Shown: positions 43,284 through 53,107 of the stretch, piece after piece | Layout of the letters: every line of letters begins with the position of its first letter | Numbering within the stretch: the stretch's first letter is position 1 | Source: Megasphaera sp. | GTDB taxonomy: Bacteria; Bacillota; Negativicutes; Veillonellales; Megasphaeraceae | Length of the DNA stretch: 63,235 nucleotides | Assembly (NCBI GenBank): GCA_022486585.1 | Contig: JAKVKI010000009.1 | Location: forward strand, 1-63,235 | Direction: 5' to 3' | Translations under genes and position numbers: made by a program | Notes under the pieces: generated by a model | The model's input: only the letters and a program-made list of their open reading frames with translations | Told to the model about the DNA's origin: nothing | The model's database searches: none

Positions 43284-44849
43284 TTACGTTTTTTCCTGCT
43301 CTACAAGATTGCGTACTGCTTCTGCCCCTTCGACAGAATCCGTCAGAACATATATATAGTCTCCTGTATGCAGACGAGTATCAATATCAGGAACTAATTC
43401 ACTGCTTCCCCGCTTGATATCAACTAATGCGACGTGAGCCGGCCAATGGATACGGCCGATATATTTACCATCAACAGCACTGCCGCTGGTCACAGTCAAT
43501 TCAATAATATTGCGCCGCTCCGAATCAGGAACCGCTGGCCGTTTCTTAGCTAACATCCGATTCATAAGGGCTTCATAAATAGGCTGACCGTGACAGAGCT
43601 GGGCCACGACGAGTGCCACCATTGAGGCCGTGCACAAAACAAGAAGATGTTCATAGGAGCTGGTCATTTCCATTATCAAAATTGTTCCCGTCACCGGTGA
43701 CTGTACGGAGGCCGTAAAAAAAGCTGCCATAGATACGACAACAATATTGGATAAATAGTAAGAAGAAATGATACCAGCTTTGACCAAAACGATACCGAAA
43801 ACACTGCCCGTCAACGCCCCCAACACCAACATAGGCAGGAAAAAACCGCCAGGAACGCCGCAGCCATAACTGAGAAGCGTAAACAAAAACTTACCAATGA
43901 GAAGGGCTGCAAATAATTGTAATGACAAGGGCAGGGTATAGAGACTATTGATCAAATCATTGCCACCGCCAAGAATCTGAGGAAAAATGTAACCGAGCAC
44001 ACCGGCTATGAGTAACGGAAAAGCAATACGCATATAGTCATTGCGAAATACAGGCAGGCTATAGAATTTAGGAATGCTTAGAAGCCCTTTATTGAAAATA
44101 ATACCAGCAAATCCGATAACAATTCCTAAAAGCACAGCAATCCACATATACCGCAACGGAAAGGGCGGCAACATGCCAAAATGGAAAATAGGCGCTCTCC
44201 CGAATACGACCCGGCTCACCATCGTCGCCAATAGCGCCGCTGCCATAGCCGGTGCTAACACAACGCCGGAAAAGTTACGATGCAATTCTTCCAATGCAAA
44301 AATAACGCCGGCCAGCGGCGCATTGAACGCCGCTGCCAGTCCCGCGCTAGCACCTGCCGTGATCAAATAGCGTTCCTCCATCCGCGTCCGTCCCAGCGAA
44401 CGACTGAATCCTTCAGCTGTAACGGCACCAATTTGAATGGACGGCCCTTCGCGGCCCAGTGAAAGTCCTAAGCCAATGCCAACGATCCCGCCTATGAGCT
44501 TGACCCAGAGGATGCGAAACCAGCGCATGCGAATCGCGCCGAGGATGACCCCCTTGACCTGTGGGATACCGCTGCCGCCGGCATTGGGTTCATAGGCCAT
44601 CAAACGACATAACAAATATGCCGCAGCCAACAGGAGAAGGAACCAAGATACATTTTCCCACACTCCGCCCTCTATAAGAATAGTATTATATATATATATC
44701 CTATAATATGTTCCCGCCTCCAGGGCCCAGCGAAAGAAGCTGATGACCAATCCGGACAACACGCCGACAATGGCCCCTTCAAAAAACAACCGCAGCCGAA
44801 AATCCGGCCAATGACTCAAATCCTGTATAGTAGAATAAAGCTGATTCAT
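43284..44849 (-). CDS. ClC-family chloride channel/transporter with TrkA-C domain
   Basis: A 521-residue protein. The ClC core shows GGSGIPQVKGVI, the anion-site motif GREGPSIQIGAV and GGFFLPMLVLGALTGS. The C-terminal 80 residues form a TrkA-C-like regulatory domain (ELVPDIDTRLHTGDYIYVL). The gating Glu is E in GREGP; the second (proton) Glu of exchangers is not certain by eye. Inner membrane; role in Cl-, fluoride or acid resistance cannot be told apart. Monocistronic. Confidence 0.9.
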   Translation of the reverse strand: MNQLYSTIQDLSHWPDFRLRLFFEGAIVGVLSGLVISFFRWALEAGTYYRIYIYNTILIEGGVWENVSWFLLLLAAAYLLCRLMAYEPNAGGSGIPQVKGVILGAIRMRWFRILWVKLIGGIVGIGLGLSLGREGPSIQIGAVTAEGFSRSLGRTRMEERYLITAGASAGLAAAFNAPLAGVIFALEELHRNFSGVVLAPAMAAALLATMVSRVVFGRAPIFHFGMLPPFPLRYMWIAVLLGIVIGFAGIIFNKGLLSIPKFYSLPVFRNDYMRIAFPLLIAGVLGYIFPQILGGGNDLINSLYTLPLSLQLFAALLIGKFLFTLLSYGCGVPGGFFLPMLVLGALTGSVFGIVLVKAGIISSYYLSNIVVVSMAAFFTASVQSPVTGTILIMEMTSSYEHLLVLCTASMVALVVAQLCHGQPIYEALMNRMLAKKRPAVPDSERRNIIELTVTSGSAVDGKYIGRIHWPAHVALVDIKRGSSELVPDIDTRLHTGDYIYVLTDSVEGAEAVRNLVEQEKT

Positions 44850-45102
44850 ATCGTTTCACTCCCAGCATATGCTATGTTGCTATATATTATTTTTTCATTA
44901 TACCATAAGAGCTGTACCTATGGGCACCATCTTTGTCCTTCCTTTCGTACGGCTATTGGTCCTCCCTGGCAGGATAAACTTCAAAAAATTGCTCAGATTT
45001 AAATTTTTCTTAAAGAAATAGTCAACATTCGCATACATCCATTGCCTTTTGTTCAGAATGTATCTATATTATAGATAAAACTATTTCTGAGGAGTCCTGC
45101 TA
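44850..45102. other. Divergent spacer between ClC and RND-adaptor genes
   Basis: No gene. A short inverted repeat ATCTATATTATAGAT lies about 25 bp before the adaptor ribosome site (TGAGGAG) and may overlap its -10 region. I see no strong hairpin. Confidence 0.4.
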
Positions 45103-46356
45103 ATGAAGATCCATTCATTTCCTGCGCATATATTACACAGCAACCGCAATAAGCTCATCGCCTTCGGTCTCGTATTTTTGCTGGCCTGTCTGGCCATTTA
45201 TGCTTACAGTCATGCCGGCATCGTCAAGAAAATAAAGGATGATACGGTCCATGCTACAGTACAAGCGTACCGTCTGGAACGTAAAGACATGTTGCGCCGC
45301 ATTACCTTGTCCGGACAGACTGTTCCGGTCGCACAAGTCGACTTATCAACAAAATATGCCGGCAAAATCAGTGCGATTTACGCCGAACTCGGTGATACTG
45401 TAGAACCTGGACAAGTGTTGCTCGTCCAGGACACACAAGACGCCCTGCTTACCTTACAACAAAATCAGGCCGCATTACAACAAGCGGCGGCTGATACGAC
45501 CGCCACACAGTCCCAATTCGACGCCGATCTGCAAAAAGCAGAAGTGGACTATGCCACAGCCAGTATGAACTATAACCGCTACGTCATCTTGAAAAATGAA
45601 GGTGCCGTATCACAGAAAGAATTAGACACGATGTACCAGGCCCTCATCGTTGCCAAATCAGCGCTCGACAACTTACAGTCGCAAAACGTAGGTGATACGC
45701 CAGCTGTCATTGCAGCCAAGCAGGCCGCCCAAGCTAAAGCCGGCTATCTCGTCGACAGTATGTCTGAAGAAGTGAATGATCTGACCCTGCGGGCACCTCG
45801 TTACGGCGTCGTCACGTATCGTAATGCTGAAGCCGGCGCTATGGCACCGGCCAATACAAAGGTCCTCACTATTACTGACACGAGCGGCATGTACATCGAC
45901 TGTTCTGTATCCGAAGCCGACGTCGCAGCTATGCAGGTCGGCATGCCCCTTAGCGTATCTATCGAATCGCTAGCCTCTGATTACGATGGTATCATTACGT
46001 ATGTCAGCCCGACGATGGATGCCACGACGAAAACATATGTCATCCGCATCACCCTATCCCATCCGGACACAGCACTGCGAGGCGGTATGTTCGCCCAATC
46101 TTCCGTTCAAGTCCTGCAACGTCCTCAGACCTTATGCGTCCCTAAAGAAGCTGTATTGGAACAAAATGGTACGAGCCAGGTCTATGTCATCAACAATGAC
46201 TCTACCATCGAAATGCGCACAGTCAAAACAGGGCTGCGCAACGATACAGATATCGAAATTCTCGACGGCCTCGCTGAAGGCGATGTCATCGCTACGACCA
46301 ACCTGGCCCGCCTGAAAGACGGTTCGGATGTCACCATCGAAAAGGAAACCAGGTGA
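45103..46356 (+). CDS. RND efflux pump periplasmic adaptor (membrane fusion protein)
   Basis: A 417-residue adaptor with one N-terminal membrane segment (about 17-35), a lipoyl/barrel-sandwich half ([20 protein letters not shown], repeated as [20 protein letters not shown]), a coiled-coil hairpin between (about 120-215) and a beta-barrel plus membrane-proximal domain. It bridges an inner-membrane RND pump and an outer-membrane channel. No TolC gene is in the window. The pump gene follows 4 bp after its stop. Confidence 0.93.
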   Translation: MKIHSFPAHILHSNRNKLIAFGLVFLLACLAIYAYSHAGIVKKIKDDTVHATVQAYRLERKDMLRRITLSGQTVPVAQVDLSTKYAGKISAIYAELGDTVEPGQVLLVQDTQDALLTLQQNQAALQQAAADTTATQSQFDADLQKAEVDYATASMNYNRYVILKNEGAVSQKELDTMYQALIVAKSALDNLQSQNVGDTPAVIAAKQAAQAKAGYLVDSMSEEVNDLTLRAPRYGVVTYRNAEAGAMAPANTKVLTITDTSGMYIDCSVSEADVAAMQVGMPLSVSIESLASDYDGIITYVSPTMDATTKTYVIRITLSHPDTALRGGMFAQSSVQVLQRPQTLCVPKEAVLEQNGTSQVYVINNDSTIEMRTVKTGLRNDTDIEILDGLAEGDVIATTNLARLKDGSDVTIEKETR

Positions 46357-46360
46357 GCTA

Positions 46361-49300
46361 ATGAATCTGACTAAATTTTCTATCGATCGCCCTATTGGCA
46401 TCTGCATGGTCGTTGCGTTTTTCGTCGTATTAGGATTATTCAGTTTCTACCGTATTGGCGTCGAATTATTGCCGGCCTTGAACACTCCATATGTTACCGT
46501 ATCCGTCACCTATGACGGTGCCAATGCCGATTCAGTAGAACAGCAGGTCGTCAAACCTGTCGAAGATGCCTTATCCTCCGTCTCTAATGTCAAACACATG
46601 ACCTCAACGGCCTCATACGGCCAAGCCCGGGTCACACTGGAATTGGATTTCTCGGCTAATGCAGACGCTGCCGCGATTGATGCTACAAAAAAAATCAATG
46701 CCATTCGCGGCAAATTGCCTGATGGTATTGACGAACCAGTAGTCATCAAGCGGGATGTCAATGCTACGCCGATCATGTATATTGCCATCCAGTCGAATCA
46801 ATCATTAGATACTATTTATTCTAAAACACAAAATGATTTCCAAGACATTGTCCAACAAGCCGACGGTGTATCAGAAATCGAACTCCACGGCGGCCGCGAT
46901 AAAGAAATCGCCGTCGAAATCGATAAAGATAAGCTGATCCACTACGATATGACGCTGACAGAAGTCGTCAAGTCCCTGAAAGCAGAAAACATCCTCATGC
47001 CTTCCGGTACGATCTATTCCAATGCCACGACGACAGACGTCCGGGTCAAGGCCCAATACGCGGATGAAGCCGACTTATCTAAAATCCAGGTAACGAATGT
47101 CAAAGGAGCAAAAATCCCCTTGACGGCCATTGCTTCTATTAAACGCAAAGACCAGCGGGTCAACCGCTATGCCCGCGTCAACGGCGATGATGCAGTAGTC
47201 ATGGTCGTCTACAAGAACAGTGATGCAAACGTCGTCTCTACTGTCGACAACGTCACCAAAAAATTAGAGACCTTACGCCAAGATAATCCCGACTACACGT
47301 TCACCGTCACTAACGAATCAGCCTCCTATGTCCGCAACGCCTTGCACAACACGTTGCAGACCCTGTTAGAAGGGCTGTGTACGACCGGTCTGGTCCTGTT
47401 CTTCTTCCTGCGAGGCTGGCGCTCCACCCTGGCAGTCATGATTGCTATTCCAACGTCCCTCATTTCTACGTTCTTCGTCATGTATTCTGCAGGGTTCACC
47501 TTCAATATGATGTCCCTCATGGGCATGGCACTATGCGTAGGTATTCTCGTCGATGATTCTATCGTTGTCCTTGAAAACATCCATCGTCACCTTATGCTGG
47601 GCGAAAAGCCTAAGGAGGCGGCCCTGCATGGGCGAATGGAAATCGGCATGGCGGCCATTGCCATTACGTTGTGCGATGTCGTCGTCTTCTTGCCTATTGC
47701 TTTTATGACCGGTATGGTCGGCCAATACTTCAAACAATTCGGCTTGACCATTGTATTTGCCACGTTGTTTTCTCTGTTCATATCCTTTACGCTGACACCG
47801 ATGCTGGCTTCCCGTCTTTTCCGCGACGGCCTGAAGATTCCTGACCGACCTATATGGCATAAAATGGATGCCTTAGAAGAGTGGGCCCGCAGTGGTTATA
47901 CCCGGATCCTGCACTGGAGCTTTGCCCACAGCAAACGACTGATCCTCCCTGTGGCGATTTGTTTTATCGCCGCTATTGGCCTCATTCCCAGCGGTCTCGT
48001 CGGTTCTGAATTCATGCCGCAAACTGATGAAAGCGGCTTCCGCATCACCTTGCAGTTGCCGACAAACGCTAATTTGGAACGAACTGATAAAGTAACCAAA
48101 CAAGTAGAAACATACCTGAATTCCCTGCCGGAAGTGACGTATTACACGTCCATGATCGGCGGCCGCAATTTGAATGAAGCAAATATCCAAGTAACATTGA
48201 AAAACCGGCAGGATCGTTCCCGCACGATTTGGCAGGTAACGAACGATATCCGTGATTTTGCTGCCAAAAATGTCTTCGATGGCGATGTCCGGGTCAAAGA
48301 AAACCAAGCTTCTGTTTCCGGTACATCTGGCGGATTTGGCGGCGGTTCCGGCAATCTGAGACTGGAATTGCGTGGCAAAGATACAGACGCTCTCCTGGCT
48401 AAATCCAAAGAGATTGAAACATTGATGAAAAACGATATTAATGGCGTCCGCGACATATCCAGTTCCTATCAGGAAGGTATGCCAGAATATCAGCTCGATA
48501 TTGACCGCAACAAACTAAAACAATATGGGACCTCCTTAAGCGATTTGACCAATACTTTTTCTAATGCCATCAGTGGTCAAAAAGCCGGCGTTCTGGCAAA
48601 TGACAAGAAAAACGACAACAACGATACGGATATATACGTCCGTCTGAAAGGATCCGATGGATACACCTTGTCCGATTTGAAGACCATCCCTCTCAATGCA
48701 TCGGGCCACATTATCTATGTTGCCGACGTAGCAAACGTCCGGGCCGGCACAGGACCTGTCACAATCAAGCGTACAGATAAAGAACGATGCATCACCCTAG
48801 GCGGTTCGCTTCAAAACAGACCGCTGAACGATGTCATTCAAGACATATCGTCCCGGCTGGACACGATGGATATGAGCGGCATTACGTATCGCTTCACCGG
48901 CCAGGCCGATCAGATGACGACGACGTTCAAAGACTTGGGTGAAGCGTTGCTCTTGTCCCTTATTTTGATTTACATGATCTTGGCTATTCTCTACGAATCA
49001 GTAAAAACGCCGTTTATCCGCATGTTCTCCCTGCCGCTTGGCCTTATTGGCGCATTGTTTTTGCTGTTCCTGACTAACAACTCCTTAAACCTCTATTCCC
49101 TCATCGGCATATTAGTCATGGACGGACTCGTCGCTAAAAACGGCACCTTACTGCTGGATTATACGTTGACCCTGGAAGGACGGGGCCTGAGTCCCAAAGA
49201 GGCTGTCATCGAAGCCGGCCGGGTCCGCTTGCGGCCTATCTTCATGACCACGCTGACCATGGTCGTTGGCATGCTGCCAACAGCGCTGTCCATGACGGCC

Positions 49301-49447
49301 GGATCAGAAACACGAGCCAGTATGGCTGTCGTCGTCATTGGCGGCTTGCTCAGCTCCACTGTATTTACCCTTTTAGTACTGCCGCTCCTCTTTGTTTTTC
49401 TGGAAACGCACAAGATCCGTCTCCCTAAAAAAGAAAAATCCTGCTGA
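46361..49447 (+). CDS. RND multidrug efflux permease
   Basis: A 1028-residue AcrB/SwrC-type pump with about 12 membrane segments and two large periplasmic loops. Visible are SIDRPIGICMVVAFFVVLGL at the start, the proton-relay pair DD in GILVDDSIVVLENIHRHL (TM4) and the second-half counterpart GLVAKNGTLLLDYTLTLEGR. ATG 46361 (MNLTKFSIDRP) follows AGGTGAG; a longer frame overlaps the adaptor. Substrates unknown. Full length and intact. Confidence 0.93.
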   Translation: MNLTKFSIDRPIGICMVVAFFVVLGLFSFYRIGVELLPALNTPYVTVSVTYDGANADSVEQQVVKPVEDALSSVSNVKHMTSTASYGQARVTLELDFSANADAAAIDATKKINAIRGKLPDGIDEPVVIKRDVNATPIMYIAIQSNQSLDTIYSKTQNDFQDIVQQADGVSEIELHGGRDKEIAVEIDKDKLIHYDMTLTEVVKSLKAENILMPSGTIYSNATTTDVRVKAQYADEADLSKIQVTNVKGAKIPLTAIASIKRKDQRVNRYARVNGDDAVVMVVYKNSDANVVSTVDNVTKKLETLRQDNPDYTFTVTNESASYVRNALHNTLQTLLEGLCTTGLVLFFFLRGWRSTLAVMIAIPTSLISTFFVMYSAGFTFNMMSLMGMALCVGILVDDSIVVLENIHRHLMLGEKPKEAALHGRMEIGMAAIAITLCDVVVFLPIAFMTGMVGQYFKQFGLTIVFATLFSLFISFTLTPMLASRLFRDGLKIPDRPIWHKMDALEEWARSGYTRILHWSFAHSKRLILPVAICFIAAIGLIPSGLVGSEFMPQTDESGFRITLQLPTNANLERTDKVTKQVETYLNSLPEVTYYTSMIGGRNLNEANIQVTLKNRQDRSRTIWQVTNDIRDFAAKNVFDGDVRVKENQASVSGTSGGFGGGSGNLRLELRGKDTDALLAKSKEIETLMKNDINGVRDISSSYQEGMPEYQLDIDRNKLKQYGTSLSDLTNTFSNAISGQKAGVLANDKKNDNNDTDIYVRLKGSDGYTLSDLKTIPLNASGHIIYVADVANVRAGTGPVTIKRTDKERCITLGGSLQNRPLNDVIQDISSRLDTMDMSGITYRFTGQADQMTTTFKDLGEALLLSLILIYMILAILYESVKTPFIRMFSLPLGLIGALFLLFLTNNSLNLYSLIGILVMDGLVAKNGTLLLDYTLTLEGRGLSPKEAVIEAGRVRLRPIFMTTLTMVVGMLPTALSMTAGSETRASMAVVVIGGLLSSTVFTLLVLPLLFVFLETHKIRLPKKEKSC

Positions 49448-49461
49448 AAAGCAGGATTTTT
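49436..49461 (+). terminator. Terminator after the RND pump
   Basis: AAATCCTGCT and AGCAGGATTT pair around a 3-4 nt loop, followed by Ts. The stem starts within the last codons of the pump gene. Confidence 0.8.
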
Positions 49462-49524
49462 TATACATGTTATCGAAATACATGTAATAGTGAATAGTGG
49501 TTATTTCACGGGAGGTGTCCGTCT

Positions 49525-50718
49525 ATGAATGATACATTCAGACCCACATTCAATATTCGCGAAGCTGTGCGCAAAACACTGCCATATATGATGGAAATGC
49601 GGGAATATTTCCACGCCCATCCGGAATTGAGTGAAAAAGAATTTGATACATGCAAAACAATTTTTCAAGAACTGTCCCTTATGGGCATTGAAGACGTAAA
49701 GATCATTGCCGGTACCGGTGTCACCGGCCTTATCCGCGGGGCTCTGCCAGGCCCGGTTATTTTATTGCGAGCCGATATCGATGCCCTGCCTTTACAAGAA
49801 AAATACGATTGCCCCTATTCCTCTCTCGTCAACGGTGTCATGCACGCCTGTGGCCATGACGGCCATGCAGCGAATCTGCTCGGCGTCGCAAAAATATTGA
49901 ACCAGCACACAGACTGTCTGCGCGGTACGATCCGCCTGGCATTTCAGCCTGCTGAAGAAGGAAATGGCGGTGCCTCCCGCATGATTGATGCCGGCATCCT
50001 CAATAATCCGCACGTAGACTATGCTCTGGGGCTTCACGTAGCTGGCGGCATTCCTAAGGGCTACATCGGTATCCGCCAAGGAGAAATCTCCGCTTCCTGC
50101 GATGACTTCACCATCACCCTCCACGGCAAAGGCGGTCATGGTGCGCAACCGGCACAGTGTGTCAGCCCTATCCAAATGGGTGTCGATATTATCCAGTCGG
50201 TCACGAACTATGTCTATAATCGCAAAACGGATGGCGACGGCGTCGTCCTCACGTTCGGCCAGTTCCAGGCCGGTCGCAATCCTAATGTCATACCCGATTC
50301 GGCAGAACTCAAAGGAACACTCCGCACCTATAACGAAGCCAAACGCCGCAATATTCTCGAAACACTGCACCATATTCTCGGTTCGGTCACTTCGATCTAT
50401 GGTGGTACTTACGATTTAAATGTCGTTCCCTTCTCACCTGTCTGTGTCAATGACGAACAAGTCACAGCTGCTGCTGAATCCATCTTAAAAGAGCACTGCA
50501 ATGACCGCGTCACGGTCCTGCCTATGCAACGCAGCAACGGGTCTGAAGACTTCGCCTATTTCAGTGCTGCCGTTCCCAGCACCTTCTATTATGTAGGTGT
50601 CTTCGGCGACCAGCCAGTCGTAGGGCACTCGCCAAATTTCCATTGGGACAGCAACGCCTTGAAATACATGGCAGAAACGATGGTCACCATCGTATATTAC
50701 TTCATGAGTTATCGATAA
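49525..50718 (+). CDS. M20-family amidohydrolase
   Basis: A 397-residue metallopeptidase-fold enzyme. Metal-site motifs are HACGHDGHAANLLGVAK, the catalytic Glu pair in FQPAEEGNGGASRMIDAG, LGLHVAGGIPKG, and the dimerisation-domain GKGGHGAQPAQCVSP. It resembles N-acyl-amino-acid or peptidoglycan-derived amide hydrolases; the exact substrate is unknown. GGGAGGTG site before ATG 49525. Flanked by terminators on both sides, so a single-gene unit. Confidence 0.88.
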   Translation: MNDTFRPTFNIREAVRKTLPYMMEMREYFHAHPELSEKEFDTCKTIFQELSLMGIEDVKIIAGTGVTGLIRGALPGPVILLRADIDALPLQEKYDCPYSSLVNGVMHACGHDGHAANLLGVAKILNQHTDCLRGTIRLAFQPAEEGNGGASRMIDAGILNNPHVDYALGLHVAGGIPKGYIGIRQGEISASCDDFTITLHGKGGHGAQPAQCVSPIQMGVDIIQSVTNYVYNRKTDGDGVVLTFGQFQAGRNPNVIPDSAELKGTLRTYNEAKRRNILETLHHILGSVTSIYGGTYDLNVVPFSPVCVNDEQVTAAAESILKEHCNDRVTVLPMQRSNGSEDFAYFSAAVPSTFYYVGVFGDQPVVGHSPNFHWDSNALKYMAETMVTIVYYFMSYR

Positions 50719-50763
50719 AAAATCACCTGTTTACACGTACCGATGTAAACAGGTGATTTTTTT
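50717..50763. terminator. Bidirectional terminator
   Basis: AAATCACCTGTTTACA pairs with TGTAAACAGGTGATTT, with A and T runs on both flanks, between convergent genes. Confidence 0.85.
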
Positions 50764-51679
50764 ATGATTGTCGTGTCACTACCAGTACGGTACAAATGAT
50801 GAGAGCCGCCCCAACGGCTTCTGCCACACCAAAGGTAAGATGGAAAATCAGCATAGACAAAACGATTGACGACAGAGGTTCTACCGAATTGAGAAGTCCG
50901 GCTTCACTTGGTTCAATATATTTCAAGCTTGACAGATACAACCAAAAAGCAATGGCCGTACCGACGACGATGACATAAATAAGTGCCAGTATCGCTAAGG
51001 TATCAAAATCCCCGGCAGGCTGCCAGGGCCGGGCAATTGGGGAAAAGATAAGACCGCCTGCCAGCATGGCCCAGCCGACGATCAGCGACGCCCGCCAGCG
51101 TATGATAAGCCCTTGTGGCTGTACCGTGTAAAAAGCCGCTGCAACCGCAGACAGGAGCCCCCAAAACAGTGCCAGCGGGGAAATCGCCAACGTCCCCCAG
51201 GTCCCGCGAGTAACGATGAGGAATGTACCAATAATCGCTAACGCACAGCAGATACACGCCTTCTTCCCCGGTAAAGTATGGCTTCGCAACGCCGTCCACG
51301 CTAAAATAATGATTGGCATCATATATTGTAAAATAGTCCCGGTCGGCGCATTACTGTACAAAATAGCTGCAAAGTACGTATACTGTACGCCTAGCATGCC
51401 TACGACAGAAAATAAGATAAGTCGCGCCGCTTCCCGTTTTTGCTTCCAAATGGAAAAGATATCGCCATGATGACTGGCCGCATCATATGCCAGCAGCAAT
51501 ATACCGGCAACTATCATCCGTACTGCTGTAAGCCATTCAGCCGGAACTGCACGGAACTGTAAAAGGAACTGCCCGGATATACCGGAAGCACCCCACAAGA
51601 TAGACCCCAGCACGGCCAAAGCAATTCCCTTCATATGTCCTGTTACGACCATATGACAGGTCAAACTGCGTACTGTCAT
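50762..51679 (-). CDS. EamA/DMT-family transporter
   Basis: A 305-residue membrane protein with ten hydrophobic segments in two EamA repeats (ALAVLGSILWGASGISGQFL in the first; LFWGLLSAVAAAFYTVQPQG in the second; YIEPSEAGLLNSVEPLSSIV near the end). The ATG at 51679 has correct spacing from GGGAGGG; the family-typical start MKGIALAVLG lies 15 codons farther in, so the N-terminus is uncertain. Probably exports a metabolite or amino acid. Confidence 0.8.
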   Translation of the reverse strand: MTVRSLTCHMVVTGHMKGIALAVLGSILWGASGISGQFLLQFRAVPAEWLTAVRMIVAGILLLAYDAASHHGDIFSIWKQKREAARLILFSVVGMLGVQYTYFAAILYSNAPTGTILQYMMPIIILAWTALRSHTLPGKKACICCALAIIGTFLIVTRGTWGTLAISPLALFWGLLSAVAAAFYTVQPQGLIIRWRASLIVGWAMLAGGLIFSPIARPWQPAGDFDTLAILALIYVIVVGTAIAFWLYLSSLKYIEPSEAGLLNSVEPLSSIVLSMLIFHLTFGVAEAVGAALIICTVLVVTRQS

Positions 51680-51855
51680 AGCCATCCCTCCCTCTCGTAT
51701 AATACGTGGAGTGTATCACGAAATACACATAAATACAAGGGAGATTGCCTGGTGGCGGCATTTCTTTCTTGCTTTTTTATCTTTATAATCCTATAATATC
51801 ATAGTATTTGTATTTCCTATGATTTTTTAAACAGATTATAAAGTGAGGTTTTTCC

Positions 51856-52830
51856 ATGGTTTTTTGGTTTATCATCGAAAATACGATGCTGCCGATTTTC
51901 CTGCTCGTCTTCATTGGCTACGCCTTGGATAAAAAATTTGGTCTCGATGTAAAAACATTATCGAAATTCATGTTTTATCTCGTTATTCCGGCTTTTATTT
52001 TTACCAGTGTTTACGAAACAGAATTCCCGCCAGCCAGCAGCGGCATCATTGCCTGTATTTTCATCTTTATGTTCATCAGTTTCATCATTGCCGATATAGT
52101 CACCAAAATACGGCACTACGATATTGGCATGAAAGAATCATGCCGCAATGCGCTCATGTTCAACAATACTGGCAACCTTGGCGTAGCGCTCACGCTCTTG
52201 GTCTTCTCTCATGAGCCCTTCATCGTAAATGGGCAGACGCCATATTTAGCCGAAGCCATGGTCATCCAGATCATTATCTTCATCGTCCAAAGCATTTCTC
52301 TGAATACGCTAGGCCTCTATCAGGCCGGCCGAGGCCGTTTATCAGCGCACGACGCCTTGAAGGTCATGTTCAGCATGCCTATGGTCTATGTTCTCATCGC
52401 TGCGCTGGCAGCTCATTATTCAGGATTTCCTGCGGATACGTGCTTCTTCTGGCCTGTTCTGAAAATGGCCGGCAGTGCCTTATTGCCCGTTGCTATGGTC
52501 AGTATTGGCGCCCAGCTATCGCAAACAAAGATCCATTGGCTCGATAAAGACGTATGGATTGTCATCGGCTTGAAGACATTCATCCTGCCGCCTATCGGCC
52601 TGGCTGTTATTTACGCCGCTAACCTGATCTGCCCCGGTACGTTCACAGCCGTCGGTGCTATTGTCTTCCTGATCTACTGTGCCATCCCGACAGCCGTCAA
52701 TACAGCGCTGTTTGCTATGGAATTCGGCAACAATCCGGACTATGCCACACAAATAGTCATGAATACGACAGCACTCAGTGCCATTTCCCTTACCATATAT
52801 ATTTTCATCGGCCATATTCTGTTTGTATAG
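51856..52830 (+). CDS. AEC-family transporter
   Basis: A 324-residue membrane protein of the auxin efflux carrier/malate permease family with about ten hydrophobic segments. Typical are MLPIFLLVFIGYALDKKFG at the start, the broken helix with FNNTGNLGVALTLLV, and VSIGAQLS with an intact NTALFAMEFGNNPDYATQ near the end. Carboxylate transport is likely. GTGAGG site before ATG 51856. It is not obviously linked to its neighbours. Confidence 0.85.
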   Translation: MVFWFIIENTMLPIFLLVFIGYALDKKFGLDVKTLSKFMFYLVIPAFIFTSVYETEFPPASSGIIACIFIFMFISFIIADIVTKIRHYDIGMKESCRNALMFNNTGNLGVALTLLVFSHEPFIVNGQTPYLAEAMVIQIIIFIVQSISLNTLGLYQAGRGRLSAHDALKVMFSMPMVYVLIAALAAHYSGFPADTCFFWPVLKMAGSALLPVAMVSIGAQLSQTKIHWLDKDVWIVIGLKTFILPPIGLAVIYAANLICPGTFTAVGAIVFLIYCAIPTAVNTALFAMEFGNNPDYATQIVMNTTALSAISLTIYIFIGHILFV

Positions 52831-52892
52831 CCGTCTTGACGAAGGCCGGTGTTTTCGATGCTTATATTTTATAACGATTTTCATAAATTTAA

Positions 52893-52921
52893 TTGACAAA
52901 TTGTATGGATTTCTTTATAAT
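52893..52921 (+). promoter_or_regulatory. Consensus promoter of amtB-glnK
   Basis: TTGACA (52893-52898) and TATAAT (52916-52921) are both perfect, spaced 17 bp, about 190 bp before amtB. Confidence 0.85.
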
Positions 52922-52950
52922 ACTTTTATCAACATAACATTGGCAATGAA

Positions 52951-52987
52951 GCCATGAATTCCTTTCACAGGTGATTCATGGCTTTTT
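52951..52987 (+). terminator. First leader terminator before amtB
   Basis: GCCATGAAT and ATTCATGGC pair around a 14-nt loop that itself can pair CCT/AGG, followed by TTTTT. It starts about 25 nt after the predicted transcription start. Confidence 0.75.
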
Positions 52988-53035
52988 ATATGCCTGTTCA
53001 CTGACAATAATTATATACAAAAAGATAGGACAAAG

Positions 53036-53086
53036 ACGTCTTACAGGAAGCTGCCATAGAGGACAGTACTGTAAGGCGTTTTTTAT
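53036..53086 (+). terminator. Second leader terminator before amtB
   Basis: ACGTCTTACAG pairs with CTGTAAGGCGT (with G-T pairs), followed by TTTTT, ending some 15 nt before the amtB ribosome site. Confidence 0.75.
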
Positions 53087-53107
53087 TTCCAAAGGGGGAA
53101 GCTTGTT

